Source: an uncultured Chromatiaceae bacterium | GTDB taxonomy: Bacteria > Pseudomonadota > Gammaproteobacteria > Enterobacterales > Alteromonadaceae | NCBI GenBank assembly: GCA_946481195.1 | Contig: CAMLNG010000030.1 | Span: 1-15,527, forward strand | Length of the DNA: 15,527 nucleotides | Reading direction: 5' to 3' | Part shown: positions 9,726 to 15,527 of the stretch, one piece after another | Layout: the number at the start of each line of letters is the position of its first letter | Position numbering within the stretch: position 1 is the stretch's first letter | The notes under the pieces: generated by a model | The model's input: the letters and a program-made list of their open reading frames with translations, nothing else | Database searches by the model: none | Told to the model about the DNA's origin: nothing | Made by a program: the position numbers and the translations under genes

Positions 9726-9800
9726 ATCCTGTTGTAACGACTGAGCAGCATCGCTTAAAAAGGAACTGTGGTACCACTGTACCACCTTTTGCAACAGGAT
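9726..9800 (+). promoter_or_regulatory. Hexosaminidase leader: hairpin that can mask the ribosome binding site
   Basis: ATCCTGTTG (9726-9734) is the exact complement of CAACAGGAT (9792-9800), and the pairing extends by a G-U and two A-U pairs to 12 bp. The right arm contains the Shine-Dalgarno AGGA (9796-9799) of the gene that starts at 9806. Inside the enclosed loop, GTGGTAC (9768-9774) and GTACCAC (9779-9785) form a 7-bp stem with a CACT loop followed by CTTTT. A competing CAGTC/GACTG stem (9721-9725 with 9739-9743) would put the anti-SD segment in a loop. This suggests translational or attenuation control added to the operator. Confidence 0.45.
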
Positions 9801-9805
9801 AAATA

Positions 9806-12418
9806 ATGAAGAAAACTCAGGTCGCTCCAGCCTTATTCAGTGCACTATTGTTGTACACGACACCACTGCAGGCCCAGCAGTTTAATCAGCAGACAGAACT
9901 CAGGACATTTGCCAGTCAGGCCCGTTTTGACATGGCTGTCGTCAGTAATTTTGCTGCCAAAGCCGGCACTTTCTCAGCACAGTTGCAGCTGAATAACCGG
10001 TCAAACCAGGCACTCGCGGCAGGCAGTGGTAACTGGCAAATTTATTTCCATTCTATTCGCAGATTACAGCTGACGGCGCCAGACGGAATCAAGCTTGAGC
10101 ATGTGCAAGGCGATTTACACCGGTTGACACCGACCAAAGCTTTTAAAGGTCTGGCAGCCGGTGCGGCACTGACTGTTGAAGTTAGCGGCGCTCCTTATCT
10201 GGTGGCTTACAGCGATTTTATGCCACGTGCTTTTATCGTCGCCGGTCAGCTGCAACCGGAAGTGTTCAGCAATACCGATACCGAAGATTTCAGCCAATTT
10301 GTCGCACCACTGCGCCGGCCGGAACAACTGTACCGCTATCAACAGCCGGAGCCGGACTTATATAAAGTGGCCACGGCCCAAAGCCGTTTTCAGGACAATC
10401 TGGCCGTGAACACTCCAGTCGCTGACGACGTCAGCATTGCTGATCAAATCATTCCGACGCCGCAACAGCAGAAGTTCCTTGGCGGAAAATTGGTATTGGA
10501 CGCGCAATGGACTATCCGTTTTCAGGGCCGGTTAAAAGCTGAAGCCGCATATTTACAGGACCGTTTGGGCCTGGCTGGCCTGGCACTGAAAACCGAGCCG
10601 GGGCTTACCGCCGGCGGTCCTAAGCAAATCCAGCTGCGGGTTGACCCGGCGTTAACGGCGACGGAAAGCTACCGGCTCCGCATTGCCGAGAACCAAATCG
10701 ACATCAGCGCAGCCGACAATGCCGGTGCTTTTTACGGGCTGCAATCCTTACTGGCGCTGACGCCGGCGCAGTTCAGCAGTATCAGTCTGGCACAGCAGGA
10801 AATTCAGGACAGTCCGCGCTATCGTTGGCGGGGCATGCATTATGACATGGCGCGCAATTTCCACGGTAAAGCGGTCACGCTGCGGCTGATAGAGCAGATG
10901 GCCCGCTATAAAATGAACAAACTACACCTGCACCTGAGCGAGGATGAAGGTTGGCGACTGGAGATCCCCGGTTTACCGGAACTGACCGACATCGGCGCAC
11001 AGCGCTGCTTTGATTTAACTGAACAACGTTGTCTGCTGACTCAGCTGGGCACAGGGCCGCATAAATCCGGCTCCGGCAACGGCTTTTACACGCGTGACGA
11101 TTTTATTGAAATTCTGAAATACGCCAACGCCCGCCATATTGAAGTGATCCCGGAAATTGATATGCCGGGCCACGCCCGCGCAGCTATTGTGGCGATGCAG
11201 GCACGTTATCAGCGTTTGCTGAAACAAGGTAAAAAGGCAGAAGCAGAGCAATATCTGCTCAGTGACCCGGCAGATCAGTCTAAGTATTTGACGGTGCAGA
11301 ATTATACCGATAACTCGGTCAACGTTTGTATGGATTCCAGTTACGCTTTTATCGATAAGGTGGTGTACGAACTGCAGCAAATGTACCGCGCCGCAGGTTT
11401 AAAACTATCAACTTATCATATGGGTGGCGATGAAGTCGGTGCCGGCAGCTGGACGGCCTCACCACAATGTCAGGCGCTGTTTGCCAAAGGTGTGCCCGGC
11501 GTGGCCGGCGTCGCTGACCTCAAGCCCTATTTTGTCAGCAAAGTCGCGGCTTTACTGCACAGCCGGCAGCTGGCACTGGGTGGTTGGGAAGATGGCTTGA
11601 TGTACGACCCGGTCAATCCGTTTAACCGCGAACAATTTGCTAATAAAAACGTTTACGCCAATGTCTGGGACAATATCTGGGAATGGGGTTATTCAGACCG
11701 CGCTTATCGACTGGCAAATGCCGGTTACCAGGTAGTAATGTCACACGGCACGCATTTGTATCTGGACCATCCGAATGAAACGCACCCGGACGAGCGTGGT
11801 TATTATTGGGCGGCACGATTTACTGACGCGAAGAAGGTCTTTGGTTATATGCCGGACGACGTTTACGGCAACGCCGATAAGACCCGCACCGGCGCTGTGA
11901 TAAACGATTTAGAACAGCTGGTAGGCCGCGCCCTGCCGAAACTGGAAAAACCAGAAAACGTCCTCGGTGTGCAGGGGCAGGTCTGGTCCGAAACCATCCG
12001 CACAGCAGTGCAACTGGAAGAAATGGTCTATCCGCGTTTACTCCCTATTGCCGAGCGCGCCTGGCATAAAGCTCATTGGGAAGCAGCGAGCGTCAGTGCA
12101 AAAGAGCGGGCGCAGGCCAGAGATTTGTCCTGGCAACGTTTTGCCCGGGCTATGACGGAAAAAGAGCTGCCGAAGCTAAGTCAGGCCGGTGTGCACTACT
12201 ATCTGCCTCCGGTTGGGGCAGAGATCCGGGCCGGACAACTGGTCGCCAATATCGCCTACCCGGGTCTGACCATTGAATACAGTCTGGACCAGGGGAAAAG
12301 CTGGCAACGTTATCAGGAAGCGGTACCGGTGCGTGCCGGCGTAGAAGTCTGGTTACGCAGCAGGGCGGTTGATGGCCGCAACAGCCGCCTGACTAAATTG
12401 CCTGAAACCCAACCCTGA
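9806..12418 (+). CDS. Exported beta-N-acetylhexosaminidase (GH20, chitobiase type)
   Basis: This is a glycoside hydrolase family 20 enzyme that splits terminal beta-linked GlcNAc from chitobiose and chitooligosaccharides by substrate-assisted catalysis. It has 870 residues, close to Serratia chitobiase. A signal peptide ends about residue 23 (LQA before QQF) and there is no lipobox Cys, so the enzyme is periplasmic or secreted. The order of domains is an N-terminal CHB_HEX carbohydrate-binding-like domain (about 33-190), a GH20b domain (about 210-335), the catalytic barrel (about 337-770) and a small beta C-terminal domain (about 790-860). The catalytic pair Asp542-Glu543 is in HMGGDEVG. Also visible are YRWRGMHYDMARNFH, KMNKLHLHLSEDEGWRLEI and EVIPEIDMPGHARAA. 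AGGAT precedes the ATG. It is divergent from nagK, is controlled by the shared operator, and feeds GlcNAc to NagP. Confidence 0.95.
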   Translation: MKKTQVAPALFSALLLYTTPLQAQQFNQQTELRTFASQARFDMAVVSNFAAKAGTFSAQLQLNNRSNQALAAGSGNWQIYFHSIRRLQLTAPDGIKLEHVQGDLHRLTPTKAFKGLAAGAALTVEVSGAPYLVAYSDFMPRAFIVAGQLQPEVFSNTDTEDFSQFVAPLRRPEQLYRYQQPEPDLYKVATAQSRFQDNLAVNTPVADDVSIADQIIPTPQQQKFLGGKLVLDAQWTIRFQGRLKAEAAYLQDRLGLAGLALKTEPGLTAGGPKQIQLRVDPALTATESYRLRIAENQIDISAADNAGAFYGLQSLLALTPAQFSSISLAQQEIQDSPRYRWRGMHYDMARNFHGKAVTLRLIEQMARYKMNKLHLHLSEDEGWRLEIPGLPELTDIGAQRCFDLTEQRCLLTQLGTGPHKSGSGNGFYTRDDFIEILKYANARHIEVIPEIDMPGHARAAIVAMQARYQRLLKQGKKAEAEQYLLSDPADQSKYLTVQNYTDNSVNVCMDSSYAFIDKVVYELQQMYRAAGLKLSTYHMGGDEVGAGSWTASPQCQALFAKGVPGVAGVADLKPYFVSKVAALLHSRQLALGGWEDGLMYDPVNPFNREQFANKNVYANVWDNIWEWGYSDRAYRLANAGYQVVMSHGTHLYLDHPNETHPDERGYYWAARFTDAKKVFGYMPDDVYGNADKTRTGAVINDLEQLVGRALPKLEKPENVLGVQGQVWSETIRTAVQLEEMVYPRLLPIAERAWHKAHWEAASVSAKERAQARDLSWQRFARAMTEKELPKLSQAGVHYYLPPVGAEIRAGQLVANIAYPGLTIEYSLDQGKSWQRYQEAVPVRAGVEVWLRSRAVDGRNSRLTKLPETQP

Positions 12419-12443
12419 CCACAGGATCTGTTGTTAGCATCAC

Positions 12444-12474
12444 TCAGGCCGGTTTAAATCCGGCCTGATTTTTT
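12444..12474 (+). terminator. Intrinsic terminator of the hexosaminidase gene
   Basis: TCAGGCCGG (12444-12452) pairs perfectly with CCGGCCTGA (12460-12468) around a 7-nt loop, followed by six T residues (12469-12474). It begins 25 bp after the hexosaminidase stop. Its loop, right arm and T-tract are at the same time the last codons (KKSGRI and stop) of the convergent oxidoreductase gene. Confidence 0.9.
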
Positions 12475-13455
12475 CTGCAGGATCTGCTCCATCACCGCGG
12501 TGGCGCGTAAAGCGCTGTCGCCGGTAGAAGGGTGTTGTTTTTCACCGCGTAAATGCGCGGCGATATTGGCGACATGATAGTGCTGGATATGCGCCGGGTG
12601 CGCGATAAACACCTGTTCTGTCACGCCATTGACGCACAGTTGCAGCGGTTCTTCCTGAAACACTGAAAAACGGATGTGGCCCAAACTGCCGATAATTTCC
12701 ACCGCATCACGCCGGCCATCGGTACCAAAATGCCAGAAACCGCTGCCGGTCGCGACCTGGCCTTTGGCGTCCGGTGCAAACAACCACTGGGCTGTCACCG
12801 CATCTTCAGCAGCATACAAGCCCTGTTGATTCAGCGCCTGCCCCTGCACCTGTTGTATATCGCCGAGTAAATACATCAACAAATCCAGGCCGTGGCTGGC
12901 CAAATCCACAAAATAACCACCACCGGCCTGTGCCGGATCGGTGCGCCAGTTGGCGGCGCCAGCTAAATCCAGCGGATTCGGGCTGCGGCTGAAATTCCAC
13001 TGCACATGTCGCACAGTGCCAATCAGGCCAGCATCGAGCCATTGCTTCACCTGCAAAAAACGCGGCAGACTACGCCGGTAATAGGCGACAAATAATGGCA
13101 AACCTGCTGCAGCAAAAGCGGCATTCATTTGCGCGCACTCAGCGGCATTTAAAGCCATCGGCTTTTCGACACAGCAAATTTTGCCGGCCGCAGCGACTTT
13201 CAGTGCATAAAACAGGTGGCTGTCTGGTGGCGTGGCAATATAGACCGCGTCGATATCCGGGTCGTTGATGAGCGCGTCTGCGTCGCTGTACCAGACCGGC
13301 ACCTGATGACGACTGGCATAGTCAGCAGCCTTTTCCGCGTCACGGCGCATCACAGCCTGCACGGTAAAACCCGGTGTTTGCTGGTAAGCAGGGCCACTTT
13401 TTACTTCTGTGACATTGCCACAACCTAAAATACCCCAGCGAATATTGTTATTCAT
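12454..13455 (-). CDS. Gfo/Idh/MocA-family NAD(P)-dependent oxidoreductase
   Basis: The product is a cytosolic sugar or sugar-derivative dehydrogenase of 333 residues. The N-terminal Rossmann fold carries WGILGCGNVTEVKSGPA (residues 7-23), the dinucleotide loop with Thr in place of the third Gly, as in the branch often annotated 1,5-anhydro-D-fructose reductase. The family EKP motif is at Glu97-Lys98-Pro99. The C-terminal alpha/beta domain shows GGGYFVDLASHGLDL, with the DxxxH residues Asp184 and His188 expected at the active site. I chose the ATG at 13455 (MNNNIRWG); in-frame ATGs at 13473 and 13467 are possible and none has a strong Shine-Dalgarno. The upstream region carries the same palindrome that flanks nagK, so it probably belongs to the GlcNAc regulon and acts on an amino sugar or anhydro sugar. 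Substrate not identifiable from sequence. Confidence 0.88.
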   Translation of the reverse strand: MNNNIRWGILGCGNVTEVKSGPAYQQTPGFTVQAVMRRDAEKAADYASRHQVPVWYSDADALINDPDIDAVYIATPPDSHLFYALKVAAAGKICCVEKPMALNAAECAQMNAAFAAAGLPLFVAYYRRSLPRFLQVKQWLDAGLIGTVRHVQWNFSRSPNPLDLAGAANWRTDPAQAGGGYFVDLASHGLDLLMYLLGDIQQVQGQALNQQGLYAAEDAVTAQWLFAPDAKGQVATGSGFWHFGTDGRRDAVEIIGSLGHIRFSVFQEEPLQLCVNGVTEQVFIAHPAHIQHYHVANIAAHLRGEKQHPSTGDSALRATAVMEQILQKKSGRI

Positions 13456-13545
13456 CAGATAGCTCATTTTCATTCAGAGTGATCATTGTGCAGTTCATAC
13501 ATCAACAGCAGCGGACAGTTTAAGCAGCGGGAAAGCCTGGCGGCA

Positions 13546-13789
13546 ATAAAAAAGCAGGACACTGAACTCAGTATCCTGCAAATACCCTTGGATAAGGATT
13601 GGCAAATAAAACACAACATCCGTGTGACTGGTCAGTCTTTGGCACCAACTACCAATGCTTCAGACTGCGACAAGGGAGACAACAGCAACCACCAGTCAGG
13701 TTGCCGTCGTGCGCCGGAACAAGGTCGCAACGCGTCCGCTTATTCCGGCTGTTCCGAGCACAAGTACCACTGACTTTGTGTTCAGGTTA
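13546..13789 (-). ncRNA. Candidate structured leader RNA or small RNA upstream of the oxidoreductase gene
   Basis: About 240 nt on the minus strand run from a predicted start near 13788 to a strong terminator and contain no convincing reading frame. The RNA would have several exact pairings: TGACTGGT with ACCAGTCA, CAGTCT with AGACTG enclosing TTGG/CCAA, GTCAGT with ACTGAC, and two overlapping segments (CGGAACA and GCCGGAA) that both pair with TGTTCCGGC and so exclude each other. It could be an independent small RNA or an attenuated leader of the oxidoreductase gene that starts 91 bp further on. It matches no riboswitch or small RNA family that I recognise. Fairly speculative. Confidence 0.35.
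13548..13579 (-). terminator. Strong intrinsic terminator ahead of the oxidoreductase gene
   Basis: On the minus strand GCAGGATACTGA and TCAGTGTCCTGC form a 12-bp stem with one G-U pair and almost no loop (GT), followed by six T residues (13553 down to 13548). It ends about 90 bp before the oxidoreductase start codon and about 200 nt after the predicted promoter. No protein-coding gene ends just ahead of it, so it ends a non-coding transcript or attenuates the downstream gene. Confidence 0.8.
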
Positions 13790-13794
13790 AAACT

Positions 13795-13823
13795 ATCCTA
13801 CCAATTAATGACAACGCTGTCAT
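13795..13823 (-). promoter_or_regulatory. Minus-strand promoter embedded in the second operator
   Basis: On the minus strand ATGACA (13823-13818, five of six matches to the -35) is followed by a 17-bp spacer and TAGGAT (13800-13795, four of six). An alternative is TTGTCA (13814-13809) with a 17-bp spacer and TTTAAC (13791-13786). Both place a -35 inside the palindrome and start transcription towards the oxidoreductase gene. The plus direction has no comparable -10. Confidence 0.45.
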
Positions 13824-13824
13824 T
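13807..13824. promoter_or_regulatory. Second NagR-like operator
   Basis: AATGACAACGCTGTCATT is an 18-bp palindrome, symmetric except for the R-C-G-Y centre. It is the same site as the one between nagK and the hexosaminidase gene, and reads almost identically when that one is taken on the other strand. It lies in a 470-bp stretch without a gene (13474-13943). It ties this region, and probably the oxidoreductase, to the GlcNAc regulon. Confidence 0.75.
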
Positions 13825-13894
13825 AGCTATTTGACGAATTTTCAGACATTTTTTCCAAAAGGTTTGTACTGCATTTCCAGGCAACAGAAACGAC

Positions 13895-13920
13895 AACGCC
13901 GGCCTTTTCAGGCCGGCGTT
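13895..13920 (-). terminator. Terminator downstream of the halogenase gene
   Basis: AACGCCGGCC (13895-13904) and GGCCGGCGTT (13911-13920) form a perfect 10-bp GC-rich stem with a 6-nt loop, 24 bp after the halogenase stop. Read in the minus direction it is followed by GTCGTTTC, a poor U-tract; in the plus direction by TTTT. It is probably the halogenase terminator and may work both ways. Confidence 0.65.
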
Positions 13921-13943
13921 TTATCATGTTTTTGGCTCAGACG

Positions 13944-15455
13944 TCAGGCGCTGTTTTTGCTGCCATGCAGCTGCCGGATCCAAGCCTGCAGTGGCAATGT
14001 GCTGAATACCACATGTTTGGCCTGCTGCGCGACTCTGCCAAACAGCTCATCAAACTGCCGCTCTGTAGCCGTCGGTTGTAACTGTGGATAATGCCCCATG
14101 CCATACAAAATAAAACGATAGTTTTCGTCGGTGAAGGTTGTCGAGAAGGTGCCGGCTAAATCCATATATTCACAAACTTTATAACGCCAGGCCGCCAGCT
14201 GGTTTTCCAGTCCGGGACAATATGCGGCTTTTGTAGCGGCGTCACGCCAAAAAGCACTGTCGTCACGGTCTGTCAGGCAATAATGCAGCACGATAAATTG
14301 TTTTAAGTCAGTGTAAAAACCATTCATCAGCCGGTTGTAGGAATCCCGCACCGGTTGCGTCAGCTCGCTGCCAGCCAGGTGCGTCGATAATAACCGCACA
14401 CCGAGGTTAATCAGGTGCAAGCCGGTCGATTCCAGCGGTTCGATAAAACCTCCGGCGAGGCCAATCGCAATACAGTTGCCAACCCAGAACTCTTTACGGC
14501 AACCGACTTTCATATCCAGATGCGTACATTTGAGCACTGCAGCGTCGGGGCCAAGATAATCCCGCAACTCCTGCTCAGCCTGTTCCCGGCTTAACCGGGC
14601 ACCATCATAGACATAACCTGTGCCCTGCCGGTCAACGAGGTCAATCTCCCAGACCCAGCCGTTCGTTAAGGCTGTGGCTGTAGTGTAAGGCTTGGGTTCA
14701 CCCGGTAATGCTCGCTGAATGGCCACGGCTTTATTGCAAGGCAGCGCATCTGTAAAGGACTGCCAGTTGTCCGCTTTTAACGCTTCCATCAGCAGCCCAC
14801 GGAAACCGGTACAGTCGATGAACACATCAGCGCTGAACTCGCCCTGATCGGTTTGCACAGACTGAATATTGCCATCGGCGACTATCACGTCCGTCACAGT
14901 GGCGACACTATGGATCACACCGGCTTCAATCGCTTTTTTGCGCAGGAAACGCGCCATTTTCACGGCGTCTAAATGATAACCATAAGGCACCACGCCCTGA
15001 TAAGGCGCCGATTGCGGTGTTTTTGGGCTATGGCCGCTGGCAATCAGATGTGAGGACAGACTCGCGCCCTGGTCAAAGCGTTCCAGTTCAAAACGACGGT
15101 CCAGCAGCCAGCTGGTGGAGATATCCAAATCCAGCGGCGGCTTCAGATGATCAAACGGATGGAAATACTGATGCATCTGGCCGTCGACCGGTTTCATCCA
15201 GTTTCTGAACATAATTCCGGTCTTAAAAGTGGCGTTTGTCGCTTCCAGCAGTTCCGCTTCGTCCAGCCCCATCGCCGCAAAAAAATAGCGGATGCTGTGC
15301 ACTGTCGCTTCGCCAACACCAATAATGCCGATGTCCTCGCTTTCAACCACCCGCACCTGCACCCGTGCTTGCTGCTGATTAAAATAGCGGTTCAGATAAA
15401 TTGCGGTCATCCAGCCGGAAGAACCACCGCCAACAATACAGACAGATTTCATCAT
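13944..15455 (-). CDS. Flavin-dependent tryptophan-halogenase-family protein
   Basis: The product is a cytosolic FADH2-dependent halogenase-like monooxygenase of 503 residues. It has the FAD-binding GGGSSGW loop (residues 9-15), IIGVGEAT (44-51), and FKTGIMFRNW, where Lys78 matches the catalytic lysine of PrnA. FIDCTGFRG (212-220) and FIEPLESTG, where Glu342 matches the second catalytic residue, follow. The signature WxWxIP reads WVWEID (267-272), so the proline is Asp. The true substrate is unknown. Relatives in Alteromonadales, Xanthomonas and Caulobacter often lie beside TonB-dependent receptors for sugars, with SapC-like genes. The start is one of two tandem ATGs (15455 or 15452) after GAGG. 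It follows the stop of an upstream gene by 14 bp, so it is the later gene of an operon. No flavin reductase is in the window. Confidence 0.88.
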   Translation of the reverse strand: MMKSVCIVGGGSSGWMTAIYLNRYFNQQQARVQVRVVESEDIGIIGVGEATVHSIRYFFAAMGLDEAELLEATNATFKTGIMFRNWMKPVDGQMHQYFHPFDHLKPPLDLDISTSWLLDRRFELERFDQGASLSSHLIASGHSPKTPQSAPYQGVVPYGYHLDAVKMARFLRKKAIEAGVIHSVATVTDVIVADGNIQSVQTDQGEFSADVFIDCTGFRGLLMEALKADNWQSFTDALPCNKAVAIQRALPGEPKPYTTATALTNGWVWEIDLVDRQGTGYVYDGARLSREQAEQELRDYLGPDAAVLKCTHLDMKVGCRKEFWVGNCIAIGLAGGFIEPLESTGLHLINLGVRLLSTHLAGSELTQPVRDSYNRLMNGFYTDLKQFIVLHYCLTDRDDSAFWRDAATKAAYCPGLENQLAAWRYKVCEYMDLAGTFSTTFTDENYRFILYGMGHYPQLQPTATERQFDELFGRVAQQAKHVVFSTLPLQAWIRQLHGSKNSA

Positions 15456-15469
15456 TTTTGCTGACCTCT

Positions 15470-15527
15470 TCAGACTTTTTGCAAACCAAACTGCCGGATA
15501 CGATTGAGCAGTTCACGGTGTGGCAGC
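15470..15527 (-). CDS. 3' end of an unidentified gene upstream of the halogenase
   Basis: One frame is open from the right edge to a TGA at 15470-15472 and encodes the tail LPHRELLNRIRQFGLQKV. The basic amphipathic ending, the 14-bp spacing to the halogenase ATG and the Shine-Dalgarno GAGG between them support a real operon neighbour. Only 18 codons are visible, so I cannot identify it. SapC-like, cupin-like or a second halogenase would fit the usual context. Confidence 0.55.
   Translation of the reverse strand, partial: LPHRELLNRIRQFGLQKV

Noticed and set aside
13690..13770. Minus-strand GTG-started 24-codon peptide (VLVLGTAGISGRVATLF) within the candidate RNA
   Set aside because: There is no Shine-Dalgarno and no conservation data; too short to claim, though it should be checked as a leader peptide.
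13486..13773. 95-codon plus-strand reading frame in the stretch between oxidoreductase and halogenase
   Set aside because: It runs antisense through the terminator, has no Shine-Dalgarno, and has a composition (many Ser, Asn, Gln, Cys) unlike a folded protein.
13825..13922. A plus-strand small RNA between the second operator and the GC-rich hairpin
   Set aside because: TTGACG at 13831 has no -10 at proper spacing; the hairpin is better explained as the halogenase terminator.

Overview
The window reads as chromosomal DNA of a marine- or freshwater-type gammaproteobacterium of the Alteromonadales kind (Shewanella, Rheinheimera or Alishewanella-like). This is inferred from the protein families and the gene order, not from any marker search. 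Most of the window is a catabolic cluster for N-acetylglucosamine (GlcNAc) and chitooligosaccharides, with a short housekeeping/envelope block on the left and a flavin-dependent halogenase on the right.

Left block (1-3841): a TetR-type regulator on the minus strand is divergent from coaD, which makes the coenzyme A precursor dephospho-CoA. coaD overlaps by 4 bp a gene for a Wzi-like outer-membrane beta-barrel. An orphan periplasmic solute-binding protein follows, and its 3' end runs 87 bp into the convergent nagX gene.

GlcNAc block (3755-9493, minus strand), in order of transcription: nagK (GlcNAc kinase), nagB-II (SIS-type glucosamine-6-phosphate deaminase), nagA (GlcNAc-6-phosphate deacetylase), nagP (MFS GlcNAc permease) and nagX (membrane protein). 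Together they import GlcNAc, phosphorylate it inside the cell, deacetylate it and deaminate it to fructose-6-phosphate. A strong hairpin-plus-U6 sits between nagB-II and nagA, and a second hairpin lies between nagP and nagX, so the block may not be one uniform transcript. Divergent from nagK is a large exported GH20 beta-hexosaminidase (9806-12418), which releases GlcNAc from chitooligosaccharides. A near-perfect palindrome (ATGACAGCGTTGTCAT) lies between the two genes and overlaps the -35 of a good promoter for the hexosaminidase. It resembles the NagR operator of this order.

Right block (12454-15527, minus strand): a Gfo/Idh/MocA oxidoreductase converges on the hexosaminidase, and the hexosaminidase terminator is built into its last codons. 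Upstream of it is a 470-bp stretch without a gene. This holds a second copy of the same palindrome, an embedded minus-strand promoter, about 240 nt of structured sequence and a strong intrinsic terminator. It looks like a GlcNAc-controlled small RNA or an attenuated leader, and is the most novel-looking element here. Beyond it lie a tryptophan-halogenase-family gene, with the catalytic Lys and Glu present but the WxWxIP motif altered to WxWxID, and the last 18 codons of another gene.

No regulator gene for the palindrome and no TonB-dependent receptor is inside the window; both would have to lie elsewhere.
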